Shown: positions 48,581 to 60,100 of the stretch, in pieces
Position numbering within the stretch: position 1 is the first letter of the stretch
Layout: each line of letters begins with the position of its first letter
Assembly: GCA_032358165.1 (NCBI GenBank)
Contig: JAALGY010000062.1
Location: forward strand, 1,054,001 to 1,118,000
DNA: 64,000 bases
Source: Diplosphaera chodatii
Taxonomy: Eukaryota > Chlorophyta > Trebouxiophyceae > Prasiolales > Stichococcaceae
Reading direction: 5' to 3'
Notes under the pieces: model-generated
Told to the model about the DNA's origin: nothing
Database searches by the model: none
The model's input: only the letters and a program-made list of their open reading frames with translations
Translations under genes and position numbers: made by a program

Positions 48581-49530
48581 TCACTGTAAAGGCTGTGTTT
48601 GTGCAAGACCGGACGCAGTATCTGTAGCTGTGGGCGGCTTTGCCTGCTCCGCCTGATACTCTACCAGCGTTGCCAGCGTGGCATGGTCTCGTTCTTGCAG
48701 CGCCTGCAAGAGCTTCTTCCTGTTGATGAGGCAATGCCAGTTTGCATGCGGGGACATCTTTGTGTGTTGCATGCCACGTTCAGAAAGCGCATCTACCGGT
48801 CAGCAACACAGGTCACCGTAAGCCAGACTTGATGGGCCTGATGCCTGATTGCCGCTCACCGGCGGTATATGGTGGCTGTCGTATCAAAGCTGAGGCAGGA
48901 CGTCATGTTGGCGTCGTTCTCCGATGTGTCGGCCTGCAAGATCAAGGCACACAGCCTGAGCCGGCCCTACACCATCAACACCAAAGAATACATCTGCCAG
49001 CAGGCTGTTGCACGTCCCTCTGTCACACCCGCACCTGGGCAGCTGTGGTCGGCGTCGCGTCGGACTTCGTCAGCACGCCTGTCATGATGCGCTTGAAGGC
49101 GTCTGAATCCAACTCCGAGGCCTCGTCTGCTCCTGCTTTGTGTAGCATGTCTGCAATCTCCTGCTTTGACGCCTTGATACCCAGCAGCTGTGCCAGAAGA
49201 GCATGTTGCGTGTTGCTGCAACTGAGGTCAGACTTGCAGCATGTAATCAATGTTTCCAGGGACTTCTGGAGAAGATACATGCCGCATATTGACCTGCAGG
49301 GCATTTCCCAATTCTGTTGCGTCTACAGTGCCGCCGCGGTCTGTGTCGATCAGCTTGAAGCACTGATCCAGCTCCTTGCGCTGTGTGTCACTGATTTTGG
49401 GAGGCGGCGGGCGACCATGGATTCTCAGCCATCTTGCCGAATCGATGGCCATGTAAGGATCGACGTCAGCGAGTGGCTTGCGAAAGCTGCGGGGAACAGG
49501 ACGCGAGGGCGGTGCACTGGACGCTGCCAT
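48581..49530 (-). CDS. EF-hand calcium-binding protein
   Basis: Four in-phase exons (49294-49530, 49035-49187, 48860-48933, 48581-48719) encode 200 residues. One EF hand is canonical: helix KELDQCFKLI, loop DTDRGGTVDATE with oxygen ligands at positions 1, 3, 5, 9 and 12 conforming, then the exit helix LGNALQLLGI. A second, paired hand (EIADMLHKAGADEASELDSD) has lost its loop ligands, so probably one calcium is bound. The N-terminus has IDSARWLRIHGRPPPPK. The C-terminus is helical and charged, then Thr/Gln-rich. It could be a flagellar/centriole or signalling EF-hand protein, but I cannot assign a subfamily. The start is the first ATG giving this frame. Confidence 0.75.
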
Positions 49531-49973
49531 GCTGCTGTGCGGAAACAAGCGTGTAGCAGACGGTTCAAAAGCATGCCAGGCGGTGCAGAGGGTCGAACGC
49601 CTGTGTGTGTTTGGCATCCCGGCTTGCGGTGGCCAGGGGCGCGCAAACCATTCGATAGGACCTCCCCGTCAGGCTAGACGACGTGCCGATCCAACCGAAA
49701 GGGGGACTCTGGTTTCGCTGTGGCACTTCAGCATGCAAATGGGTCTGTCAAGCTCACTTACACGCTTCTCGCTACTTCAACAACTCCAATGTTTTCCTCA
49801 AGACACGTCAATGTACATATGTGCTAAGACCAGTACGATGCTAACCTCGAGTAGGACTCCGTACAAAGCAAATGAATGGTTTGCGCTATGCCCAACGCAC
49901 AATGCGGGTCCAGCTAACCTTCCTCCATCGTCAGTGGTCATCAAGGGTTGTGCACCATGAACTGCACGGTCAT
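49531..49973. other. Intergenic region, no gene seen
   Basis: About 440 bp between the EF-hand gene start and the stop of the RING gene, both on the minus strand. It should hold the EF-hand gene promoter and the RING gene 3' UTR. Nothing else is supported. Confidence 0.3.
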
Positions 49974-51029
49974 TCAGGCTGTGCGAAGCGATGTGCGGGC
50001 TGACAGGATGTTCCAGGCCGCATCGGATGCTGACAGCTGGCCGCACTGCACCGCCAGGCGTGCGCGTGCCAGGTCCGCCTCGGCTCCGGGGTCTGCAGCT
50101 GCCACAGGACCGCCCTCCAATGGCAGCGGCCGCAGCGGGACTGCAGTGCGCCGCGGCATCACTGCGACGGCCTGCTGCTGCCCACCTGATGCTGGACTCA
50201 CCACGCCGTTACCCCAGGGGCTGCTGCTGCTGCCGCTGCGACTCCCTGCGCCGTGCATGCCATTTGCCGTGTGACCGACGTCGTCTGCCCCGAGGCTGGT
50301 TGAACCGCTGTTGCACGGCATACCTGCAGGCGCAACACTGCCATTCCCGGCTGCAAAGCTGCTGCCAAGGCCCAGCCACTCTGCCGACTGCTGCGCCGAA
50401 GACTCGACAGCTGTCGGGCTGTTGAATGGGCTGCTGCCGATGGGCTGCTGCTGCGGCTGCGCCCAACCAGCATGGGCAGGGTTGCGAGGCGGCTGCACGA
50501 CCATGTCGCGCACGCTCAGCAGCGGCTGCTGCGGCGGTTGCTGCGGCTGCAAGCTGGCAGGTCGTGCCTGCTGCCGCTGCCGCTGATGCTGCTGTGGCGC
50601 CGCCTGAGGTGCTGAACTACGCTGGTTTGCAGGAGTGGCAGCAGACCCCTGCACAGCTGCCGCCTGGCGCTTGGCATGCTGCGCTGCACGGTGCATGTTG
50701 CGGGCCTGCTCCAGGGGTGTCAGCCCAGCGGTTTGGGCAGGCGGCTGCACCGCTGGTGCCACCGGCGTTGCTGCAGGGCTGCTGGGCGGGGACAGTTTGG
50801 CCACGCTGCTGGTGCTGGAGACACGCTTCGCAAACGGGCTGATCTTGGAACCGTACTCAGTGCGGCATCCAGGGCAGCGGTTGCCATACTCCTTTTTTAA
50901 CCGGTCCAAGCAGAACACACACACTTGGTACCCGCAGGGACACGGGAAGTGAGTCCTCTCGTCAACGTCCAGCACCTCAATGCACAGCGGGCATAACTTG
51001 TCCTCCTGGTGCCGCTTCCCTGCGCCCAT
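49974..51029 (-). CDS. NOT4-type C4C4 RING protein
   Basis: A single uninterrupted exon encodes 351 residues, unusual among the intron-rich neighbours. Residues 12-60 carry the all-cysteine C4C4 RING of NOT4/CNOT4: CPLCIEVLD, then FPCPCGYQVCVFC, then NRCPGCRTEYG. In the CCR4-NOT complex this RING is an E3 ubiquitin ligase acting on stalled ribosomes and mRNA-decay factors. The RRM and CCCH zinc finger that follow the RING in typical NOT4 are absent; the rest is Gln/Ala/Pro/Ser-rich low complexity. The start is the ATG just before the RING; no ATG lies further upstream in that frame near the gene. A separate downstream gene or exon with the RRM was not found here. Confidence 0.82.
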   Translation of the reverse strand: MGAGKRHQEDKLCPLCIEVLDVDERTHFPCPCGYQVCVFCLDRLKKEYGNRCPGCRTEYGSKISPFAKRVSSTSSVAKLSPPSSPAATPVAPAVQPPAQTAGLTPLEQARNMHRAAQHAKRQAAAVQGSAATPANQRSSAPQAAPQQHQRQRQQARPASLQPQQPPQQPLLSVRDMVVQPPRNPAHAGWAQPQQQPIGSSPFNSPTAVESSAQQSAEWLGLGSSFAAGNGSVAPAGMPCNSGSTSLGADDVGHTANGMHGAGSRSGSSSSPWGNGVVSPASGGQQQAVAVMPRRTAVPLRPLPLEGGPVAAADPGAEADLARARLAVQCGQLSASDAAWNILSARTSLRTA

Positions 51030-51440
51030 GCCTACAGGTGTTGCGCTTCTGTAGAAGCTTGCCGGTCGCCTGGGTTTCGTCAAGAACCCGCGGGCTGCCC
51101 GCTGCGTTGGCCGCCGTCAGCTCACATCACGACAAGGAGCATTGGAGCTCTCGTGTTACAATGGAAAGACGATGACCGTGACGCTTGGCGCGCAGGTCCT
51201 ATGCCGTGCCAAGCTGGCAGAGGATGTTCTGGAAGCACAACACACTGGTGATCCTCGCATGGAGATCTTGTAGCCTGCACCTTGCAACAGCAGATAGCGT
51301 TTGTTGCAGCTGTGAGCGCTAGACAAGACAATCATTGCAGCCCTGCGAAAACGTTCGGCACGGTGTTCTGGCGTTGCAAGGCAGCCGCTGCCGGAGCGCA
51401 ACGACTGTGACGGCACCTAACTGGCAGCGCACATGGTGCA
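51030..51440. promoter_or_regulatory. Divergent region RING gene / PLP enzyme
   Basis: About 410 bp between two start codons on opposite strands; both promoters should lie here. No exon is recognised. Confidence 0.35.
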
Positions 51441-53010
51441 ATGCTGCCAGCTACGATCATCAACGGACAACTGCAGACCTCCACTTCAGCTAAAGCGGCG
51501 GAGATGCTGCTGCAGCAGCCTAAGGGGCCGTACACAACCGCACACATAACAGCGGGGGGTTACGTCGAGGCATGGCAAATGCACATGCTGCGGCTGGCTC
51601 AGGCGGTACTCAGGTTGCATCAGCTGGACGGCGCCGCCTTCGACCAGCTTGTGGCATCTCTGCAGGTGATGCATTGTGATCAGCGCTGACTCTTCTGCTG
51701 AATTACTGCACTGGCGCAGACGATGTAGACGATGCATCCTCAATCATATGCCCACTGCCGCACACAGGAGGGCAACCGCACAGAGGTAGACTTGCAAGAG
51801 CACTTGGACGCGAGGATAAGGCTTGACCTAGCAGCCCTTGCGGTTGCGAGCACCGTCCGCATGGCCGTCACAATCCTGCTGTGCAGTCCTCCGGCATCCT
51901 CTTGCAGGTGAGAGTACAGCCACTTGCGTTGCATGTAATAAAGCAATTGCCAGACTAGCGATATCCTGTTCCGAACCCATGTGCCGGATGGCATGCAGCT
52001 GCATGCCTGCAGAAGTGCTCAGTGAGCTGTGCCATGCATTCAGGACAGGGCCTTGGATGTGGTCGTGCATGCCATGGCGCTACCACCTGCGCTACCAGCA
52101 CCGCCAGAAGTTGAGGCAGCCGTTGTGGGCCCAGAGCGCTCGCTGCCTGATGTGAAACATTCACAATGGGTGGCAGACAGGTGCGCAGTGCAACTGAAGG
52201 CCTCAACACCTGTCTGCATGCTCCTGTGTCGCTGTGTGCTATGAGGATATTGTAAGCATGTGCAGCCCTCTCACAATACGCTTGACTGCCAACTGCAGGC
52301 AGCAATACACGCCAAATATGCCAGACACCGCTGCTGAGGGTCTGCTGTGTGACTCTGATGGCCGGCTCTTGGAGGGCCTCATCACCAACCTCTTTGTGGT
52401 TGCAGGTATGATTCTGATGCGTGTCTGCTTGTTTCACTTCTGTGTTTGTGTGTTGCATAGCGCTGATCGTGCTGCAAGAGCGCAGAACGGCACCTGCGCT
52501 TGCTGGACTGAGCATCTCGTGACAGCCTGCAGGTGACAGCAGTGGCGGCATCACAGTGGTGACTGCCAGTGATGCAGATGGCGTTCTGGGAGGCATCATG
52601 CGCCGTTATGTGCTGCGGGCATGTGCTGCCCTCAGCATCCCGGTCGTCCAGGAGGCGCCGCATTGGTCGTCACATGCCAGCTGGCTCGAGGCTTTCCTCA
52701 CCAACAGGTTGGCAGACGCATGTTGCAGACTCTATCATGACACTGCGTTCTCTGCCACTATGGTCAACCACAGGCAGTCGTCCTCCTGGTCTTTGATGAG
52801 TAGGATGTCGCTATAAAATGCAGTCTGCGCGGCTTGCAGCCGCTGAGCCGCATCGTCTGCAAGCAGCTGGGACTCTGCGGAGACTGCCAATGGATCGTTC
52901 TGCTGCCACCGCAACAGAGAGACTCGGTTACGGACGCGATACGATCCAAGGTGCAGGAGCTGCTGGCAGCTGAGGCCGTGCCGCTTCACATGGATTATGC
53001 AACACTCTAG
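51441..53010 (+). CDS. Class-IV PLP aminotransferase-like enzyme
   Basis: Six in-phase exons (51441-51665, 51768-51907, 52049-52180, 52299-52405, 52533-52707, 52824-53010) encode 321 residues. The fold is that of branched-chain aminotransferase, D-amino-acid aminotransferase and aminodeoxychorismate lyase. Family signs: GPYTTAHITAGGYVEAWQMH near the start, the PLP-lysine segment VKHSQWVADR, the acidic/loop motif LLEGLITNLFVV, GVLGGIMRRYVL, and SLRGLQPLSRI near the end. Plants have similar enzymes annotated only as D-amino-acid-aminotransferase-like; some members act on folate-pathway aminodeoxychorismate. The reaction cannot be told from sequence alone. There is no clear targeting peptide. 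Confidence 0.85.
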
Positions 53011-53279
53011 ACGGCCTTGAAGTTATGCGAAGTATAGGGCCTTGCTGCCTGTCATTTTGCTGAACACGAGACCAAGTTAGCATGTTTTGGTATTCATCAG
53101 TCAGACCGCCTGTGGAATTTGCACAAACTTGTGGTACGCATTCTGACAACCCTGAAGTGCAGATGTTTCAATACACCCATGACTGTTCTCCCTCTTACAC
53201 CACTCCCAAGGTCCATACAGCAGAGCATCGGCACACCGCCAGCATACGCTGAAGCTGCTTACTGCTGCCACTCGAGCGT

Positions 53280-55279
53280 CTACTCCACTCTGCGGATGGG
53301 GGTCTTTGACGGGGCAATGCGGATCTGCATCGACCCTGCAGAACATCACCAGCTGCGTGTCACGAGGAAAGATGTACATTGCTGCGATGTACAGCATGGT
53401 GTGCATAGCAGGTGTGAATACACCATTTGCAGCCGATTACCCACCCAGCAGGGATCCGCTCCAGTCCAGGGCAGCAGACGCGGCGTCTGCATTTGCAAAC
53501 TCCACAAAGGCAATCTGCGTGGGCGCCTTTGTGCTGCGCAGCAGGCGCATTGCCGATATGTGGCCTGCACTCCCGTGTGCAAATCAGTCTCGACTTTCCT
53601 GAATGTGCAGGGTGACATGCACATGTCTGACAAAGGGAATAGTAAACCTACGTCGGAATATCATGGCGTGAGCAGGCTGCAGGACGTGCACTTACCACAG
53701 AACTTGCTGAAGAAGCGGCGGACATCTGCGGCCTCCAAGCGCTCGTCAACATTTGCAACGTACACTGTGCGCCCGCATCGCTCACGCTCCTCATGCTGTT
53801 GCATCATCGCACCATGCTTGCACATGCGTGGGTGCATGCTTGAGCAGATGGAGATCAGATGTTGAGTGTGCTACATGCAAGCTGCCGAACGACAGCGCCC
53901 CTGAGGCTGACCGAGCGAGGCAGGAACTCCTGCTTGACGGGGTTCATGGCAGTGCGTGACCGTGTCACACGCACTGTGCCGCCGCCTAGCTGCATGCCAT
54001 TGACCTGCAGCGCCTGCAGTGTCAAACGCCAGAGACATCTACTGCTGAATAGAATACAACAGCAATAGCCGTTCCAAGTGGCACGCCAACCATAGTTCAC
54101 CTGGTCAACGGCAGCTTCAGAGTCGAACTCGATAAATGCAAAGCGCAGGGCGCTGTTCAGGTCGCAGCATAGCCGGCAGTCAACGATCTTGCCGCATGGC
54201 ATGAACAGATTGGCCAGAGCCACCTCCTTCACCTGCACGATCCACAAGCAGATGCACATGATGCACCCACTACTGTGTATGGCCGCCTTGCCACTATGTG
54301 CACGCACTGTTGGCAGGATCCCTGCATACACCAGTGGCAACCACGGCGGAGCAATCGTGCCCACCTTGCAGTCGATGTCACACACGTAGATCGTGCGGCG
54401 GGCCTGCAGCCGGCGGCTTGTCGAAGTGTGAGCAGCGGCCACGGGTCGCACTGGTGCCATTGGCTGCCTGCTCGCCCATTGGTCTGAGCACGCTGCTGCC
54501 AAGGGTGTGGCCACGGCTGGCTGCCGATACTGATGGTGCCGCCTGCTGTGGCTTGAGGGCAGCTGATGCTCGGGTAGTAACTGTGCAGCTTGCTGATGCC
54601 AAACCGAGCGCTCGTGCTGCGCACTGCTGTGCTGTGTATCAGCATCATTCAGCTGTTGGTATCTACGACCCAAGTCGAGCTGGGACTGCGAATTGAACGA
54701 TGCTGGGGGAGGCGGCAGCAAGGAGTTGCTGTTGGGCATGCTGGCGGCGGTGGGAAGAGATTGTGGACCACCCTCCTCCCGCTGCCAAGGCTGGCGGCTG
54801 CTGCTTGCATGCTCGGGGTAGCTGTGCACAACATGCTCATGCTGCATGCTGCCTCCAAAGGGTGGTGCGGTGCTGTTTTGGCAGATTTGCAGGTGGTCTG
54901 TGCCGCCATACTGCTGGTAGGCGTGGCTCGGTGTCGGCAGCTGCATCTCGTAGTGCTGATCGTGAGCTGCAAAGCTGGCGTCCTGCATGAAGTTGCTGGG
55001 CAGATGCGGATGAGGCAGCTGGTTGCACCATTGTTCTGCCGCCGGTTGTGCTTTGACTTCGCCTTTCCATGTGCTTGCTGGCTGCCAGGTATTCGTCACA
55101 TCACCCTGCGGCAAAGCTGAACGTACTGCAGCGTGGCTTGTAGAGCATGCAAATGCTGACATCCCAAGAACATATCTCACCAGCACTGTCCGCGGACGTA
55201 AAGGTTGTTCATGACTGTGTTTACTCTCGTTGAGGTGGACCGCCGCCAGGCTTGAGCAGAGGTCGTTTTCTGACTGCAT
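53280..55279 (-). CDS. CID8-type protein with two RRMs
   Basis: The 3' exons are firm and in phase: 54101-54232, 53912-54013, 53696-53816, 53445-53564, 53280-53335. A long 5' exon region ends at 54365. RRM1 reads RRTIYVCDIDCK, VKEVALANLFMPCGKIVDCR, LRFAFIEF and NGMQLGGGTVRVTRSRTAMN. RRM2 reads RTVYVANVDERLEAADVRRF, APTQIAFVEFANADAASAAL and SMQIRIAPSKTPIR. This order and the linking FLPRS match plant CID8-CID13, cytoplasmic mRNA-binding proteins that contact poly(A)-binding protein through a PAM2 motif. Here the ~300-residue Gln/His/Ser/Pro-rich N-terminus has no clear PAM2. The start at 55279 and any introns in the first part are uncertain; the frame stays open to about 55516. Confidence 0.8.
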
Positions 55280-56025
55280 GTTGTTCAGCTCCGATTGCTC
55301 TGCATCGGGACACTTGACGTTGGATAAAGTAAATTGGTCGAGTTGCCACGAGCAGCTGCATTCGTCCGTGCTGACAGCATGCATGCTGGTGCACAAACAC
55401 CAGCAGGGCAACTCAACTTGTTCTTGCATGTGGCACAGTAGTCCTAGGGTGCGCAGGACACGGTTGTGAATGAACTGTTCAAGTGGCTGGAACCTGCAGC
55501 AGCGCAGTCTCTGCATGTCACGCGGCTATGAACGAACGCGGCATCACCAGCTCGGCTGCTTGCAACTCGAGCCATCCAAGAAACTGTTTTCAGGTGTCGT
55601 TACCAGCCTGCAGGCAATCTTGCTACAGTATGCTGTGAACACACCATAGTCCATTATGAAGCACCTGTTCGTTATGATTGTGGCCGTAGTGTGCTTGCAT
55701 GCATGCTGCGCAGTGCTGACCCAAAAACATGTTCACTGCTCCCAGTAGCTGCGGGAGCGCTGTTGTGTATGACTTGGATGCAGCATGAGTGTGGTGAATA
55801 ACCCTTTGCATGCGTTCCCGTGATCCGGAAGGCTGCTTGCATTCAGCAGTGACTCGAGAGAGTGGAAGTCGACGACTCTCATATCAGCTACCTCCCGTTC
55901 CCAGTCCCTGGATTTGCCCTGATGCCCTCCCCTAATCCTGCAACGCTAGCACTTGCAAGCAGAGCCTGCGCCATTGCCCGTTGTGCGTCGACCAACACGC
56001 CTAGCTCCGTTGTTAGCCTACATAC
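55280..56025. promoter_or_regulatory. Divergent region CID8-like / FTR
   Basis: About 745 bp between genes on opposite strands. The first 240 bp could still belong to the 5' part of the CID8-like gene. The rest should hold the promoter of the ferredoxin-thioredoxin reductase gene. No RNA gene is recognised. Confidence 0.35.
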
Positions 56026-56487
56026 ATGATGATGTCGTTGCACGCGCCAAGCTGCTCGCTGAGGTCGGCAGGGGCAGCTCAGCCGAAGCTCCACAGGGCT
56101 CAGCAGACCCGCGGAACGCCCGTCAGAGCAGCTGCAGATGTCGAGGCCAAGCCACAGTCTAAGAACCTGGAGGTCATGCGCAAGTTCTCAGAGCAGTATG
56201 CCAAGCGGACCAGCACATACTTCTGCATGGACAAATCAGTCACAGCCGTCGTCATCCAGGGGCTAGCAGAGAACAAGGACGAGCTCGGCGCGCCGCTGTG
56301 CCCTTGCCGGCACTATGACGACAAGCAAGCAGAGGCAGACCAGGGTTTCTGGAATTGCCCATGTGTGCCAATGCGGGAGCGCAAGGAGTGCCACTGCATG
56401 CTCTTCCTGACAGACGACAATGACTTCCGTGGCGACTCACAAGACATCACCATTGATGAAATTAAGGAAGCCACAGGCCATGCGTGA
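56026..56487 (+). CDS. FTRC: Ferredoxin-thioredoxin reductase catalytic subunit
   Basis: An intronless gene of 153 residues. A Ser/Arg/Ala-rich chloroplast transit peptide occupies about residues 1-40. The mature part holds the [4Fe-4S] and redox-disulfide cysteines in the standard pattern: FCMDKSV, then CPCRHYDDK, then FWNCPCVPMRERKECHCMLF. The enzyme receives electrons one at a time from photosystem-I-reduced ferredoxin and reduces thioredoxins f and m, switching Calvin-cycle enzymes on in light. All seven conserved cysteines are present. Three ATGs stand in a row at the start; the first is used here. The small variable subunit (FTRV) is not in the window. Confidence 0.97.
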   Translation: MMMSLHAPSCSLRSAGAAQPKLHRAQQTRGTPVRAAADVEAKPQSKNLEVMRKFSEQYAKRTSTYFCMDKSVTAVVIQGLAENKDELGAPLCPCRHYDDKQAEADQGFWNCPCVPMRERKECHCMLFLTDDNDFRGDSQDITIDEIKEATGHA

Positions 56488-57101
56488 CGCGCCTGTGGAC
56501 AAGCAGCGTTCGAAGATGGGCATCGAAGAATTACTGCTCATTTGATGCATCTAAGCCACATGTGCGGGGCAGACGCAGTCTGTATGCTCCATGCAGAGAT
56601 GACCGCTTCTAGTATGCATGGCAATGCTTTGACGTGTGTGAGAGCTAGGTTGGATCGAGAAGAAGTCACACTACACTGTTGTATACTGTGTGCTGTCTGT
56701 TCGGGTGTGCGTCTTTGCCATGCTTATAGTCTGCTGATGAGCAGAGAGTGAGACAAACGCTGAGACACCGGCGCGACTGGCACTCGAGGCAGATGCAGCA
56801 GCATCGATGCCAGCTGCCAACAAGTACAAGCACGACCCAATGGTTGTCTTCTCACACCACCTCTAGCCTTGAGCGGGCCTCCAGTCACATGCTGACGGTC
56901 AGAATCTGAGATCCGCCGCTTCCCCATCTGTTGGGAAGCTGGCCACGTGCAGCAATCAGCAACCGGTGCAAACCGCTTGCAAGCGCCTGAACGGCGCCGT
57001 CACTGCAGCAAACCTGAAGTACTGCAGCAAAGGACTCGTATCGAGTCGCAGCTGGTGCAAAGGCGCTCATCAGCAGAGACAAGTGCCTGTGATTCATCCG
57101 T
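56488..57101. other. Intergenic region, no gene seen
   Basis: About 610 bp between two plus-strand genes. It should contain the FTR 3' UTR and the UVDE promoter. Short open frames here have no family character. Confidence 0.35.
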
Positions 57102-60100
57102 ATGTTTGCAAGCCTTCGAGTTCTACGCGTCAACGGCGTCAAGTTCTTTCCGACTCTGCTGGTGCACCGCAGTGTTCCAATACCGCTCGCAGCGTTGCAT
57201 CTCAAGAGTGTTGCAGCTGGCACATCTGCAGTGGCGCTGCGGCCGCTTGCCGCGCAATATCACCGCCAACCTGCTTTCATGGGGCGGCCTAAGAAGGTGG
57301 TGGTCAAGGCCGAAACAGATATAGCTACCGTTCAGATTGTGAAGGGCAAGCGAGCAGTCGGTACAGAAGGTATGGCAACCTCTTACCTTGCTAGCCGCCT
57401 CCATGGCCGTTCATTTGCGTCGGTCTCCATCGGTGTTTGCAATTAACCTCCTGCCACGTACAGTCTCCCGGAATGCAAGTACCGCCGCAGCCACGCTTGA
57501 CGCCGAGTACAGTGCGTCAGAAGAGGAGTCGGAGGCGTCAGAAGCGCTGTCAGAGGAGGTTGCGGCCACAAAGCAGCAGGTGAAGCAGGTTACACATGGA
57601 AGCACTTCGGTGACGACGTGTTTATGGCACTCTTGAGCGCACTAGCGTGACGGCGGCAGTTCACCCGAGCACATCGTGCAAGCATCACGGTTGACAAGTC
57701 ATTCCACCGCTCCTGTTGCGTTTTGCAGGCAAAGCAAAGCGTGAAGGGCGAAAAGGTCGAGCCGCAGCCGCCACAGCCCCCAGCACAGCCCGATTCCAGC
57801 GCCCCACTTCCGAATCTAGGCTACGCGTGCCTCAATGTGACGCTGCGCAATGACGGCAAGAAACCGTCTGTGTTCAACAACCGAACATGCCGCCTTGCCA
57901 CCCTGAAGGAGAAGGTATGGTCACATCTGCGCTGCTGGCTGGACGGTGGCAGCCCTTTCTTCAGCGCAGCCTATATGTGCTTACTACTACAAGTTCAAAC
58001 CTCATGTGCATGCTGCTCAGGGATTGGACTTTGTCAGCGGCCTTGCCCTGGCAAACTGTCAGGATCTGCTGCCGATACTGCAGTGGAACGCAGCACATGG
58101 CATCAAGCTCATGAGGTGAGCATGCACCATAGTGCATCATCCTTACAGGTGTCAAGCGTGCATGAAATGTCGTGTCTCCTGCCAGGCTGTTGCTGATGTC
58201 CATGTGTATGCGCAGGCTATCCTCGGAGTTCTTCCCATGGGGCAATGTCCACTACCGAGTCAGCGAGCTGCCAGACTATGAGGCCATCAAGGCCGCGCTC
58301 GCAGCAGCCGGTGCGTATGCACGGGAAACAGGGCAGCGTCTGACGACACACCCCTCAGAATTCACCAAGCTTGCGGCCACCTCCGAGGAGATCGTGGAGA
58401 AGACCCTTGCCGACCTCGAGCTGCACAGTGAGGTATGACCCAGCACCGCTGCGCGTGGCTCACCGTTTCTGCCTATTGAAGTTGCAGTTGCTGGTTCTGA
58501 TTACACGGTACACATTCACGCTGTGCAGATGTTTGATCTGCTGGGCTTTGCTCCCAGCAACTACAACAAGATCAACATCCATGTTGGTGAGCGTTTTCTG
58601 TGTTCATGCGGCTGCACGGATGTGCGCATCGTTGCCACTGGAAGCCAGACTCTCGTGTAACGATGTAACCAGATCGTGTGCAGGTGGCATTGGTTGGTAC
58701 TTTCAATGATATCTGCGTCTTGGCCACGCAGGTGGCACTTACAATGATAAGGAGGAGACGCTGAAGCGGTTTGCGGCCAACTTTAGGAAGCTGTCGCCAA
58801 ACTGCCAGGCATGTACCTGGCTTTGACAGTTCTGCAGCCTTGAGAGCCATAGCGTGCACGAGCCCGTAGACTGCGTGTCGTATGGCAGCTGTTGACAATC
58901 AAGGCGAGGCAGGTGTCCTGACATGCTCCGGCACCTGCTTGGGTACAGGCGCGTCTCACTGTGGAGAATGACGACCGGGCAAGCATGTTCAGCGTTCGTG
59001 ACCTCTTGCGGCTGCACGACATGTGCGCGCCGCACCTGCCCATCGTGTACGACTTTCATCATTGGCGCTTCTGCACAGGTGATATTCGCATCTGCAACTC
59101 TGCGGACCTTTTCAACCGCACTCAGCAGTCTTTCGTTCTTCAACGTCAATGTACAGCACGGCTGTGCGTCCAGATGTGAACACGTCGACTTTGTGCAGGT
59201 GACATGACATCGGAGGAGGCTTTGAAAGCTGCAGTCGGCACCTGGCCTGCTGGGATCCGGCCCGTGGTGCACTGGTCAGAGTCGCAGGGCGGCAAGATTG
59301 CACATGCACACTCAGTGAGCTGACTCCAAAGGACAATACTTTTTGCACCTGTCACGTGTTGCATGCATCATGCACTCTCATGGTATGACGTGGCCACTGC
59401 CGTGATGTGATGTGTCGATTCCATTCATCCGACATAACGGATCGCTGTGCACAGGATTACATTGGACAGCAGGGGCGGCTCAACCTGCACGGCATGGACG
59501 CTGACATTGATGTGATGGTAGAGTCGAAGGCAAAGGAGCTGTCGATCCTGCTCTACAGGTTGATGGAGCTGCATATGCGATTTCGGCCTGCTTGTGTGCA
59601 TCTTCATGTCTCAGTCCTGCAGGAACCACTTAATAACATTTTCCCTGACACGGTCGACATGCAGGGATATCGTGAAGAATGGCAATGCCGGCAGGTGCGT
59701 CGCAGCATTGCACAGCAGCATGTTCCTGGTGCTGAACCCTTCCCAAACGACGTCATTGTCTGCAGATATGTAGTGCATTTGGGCTCTTCCCTGCAGGGAG
59801 TTGTTCTTCCAGGGTATCAATGAAATTGAGGAAGAGGCAGAGCGGGTAGAGGCTGCCAAGGTGTGCCTTCTTGGTCACGCCCGCTCACAGTTGTGTACGT
59901 GATCGCTCGTCAAGCTGCTTTCCTGCTGTGCTTGACCTGGTTTCCAGTACAGAGTTGGCCGACCAGGTCACCTGTCTGTCGCAAAGGCCCGTGGCGAAAC
60001 GGTCGAGCTGGAGCCGCTCCCGTCTGTGATACTGGAGGACACTGAAATCATTCCGGTCAATGACAAGCGCCTGCATGGGCGCAGCCAGCGCCGCAACAAG

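Noticed and set aside
48742..49677. A 311-codon open frame on the plus strand
   Set aside because: Antisense to the four EF-hand exons, whose phases and calcium loop are convincing.
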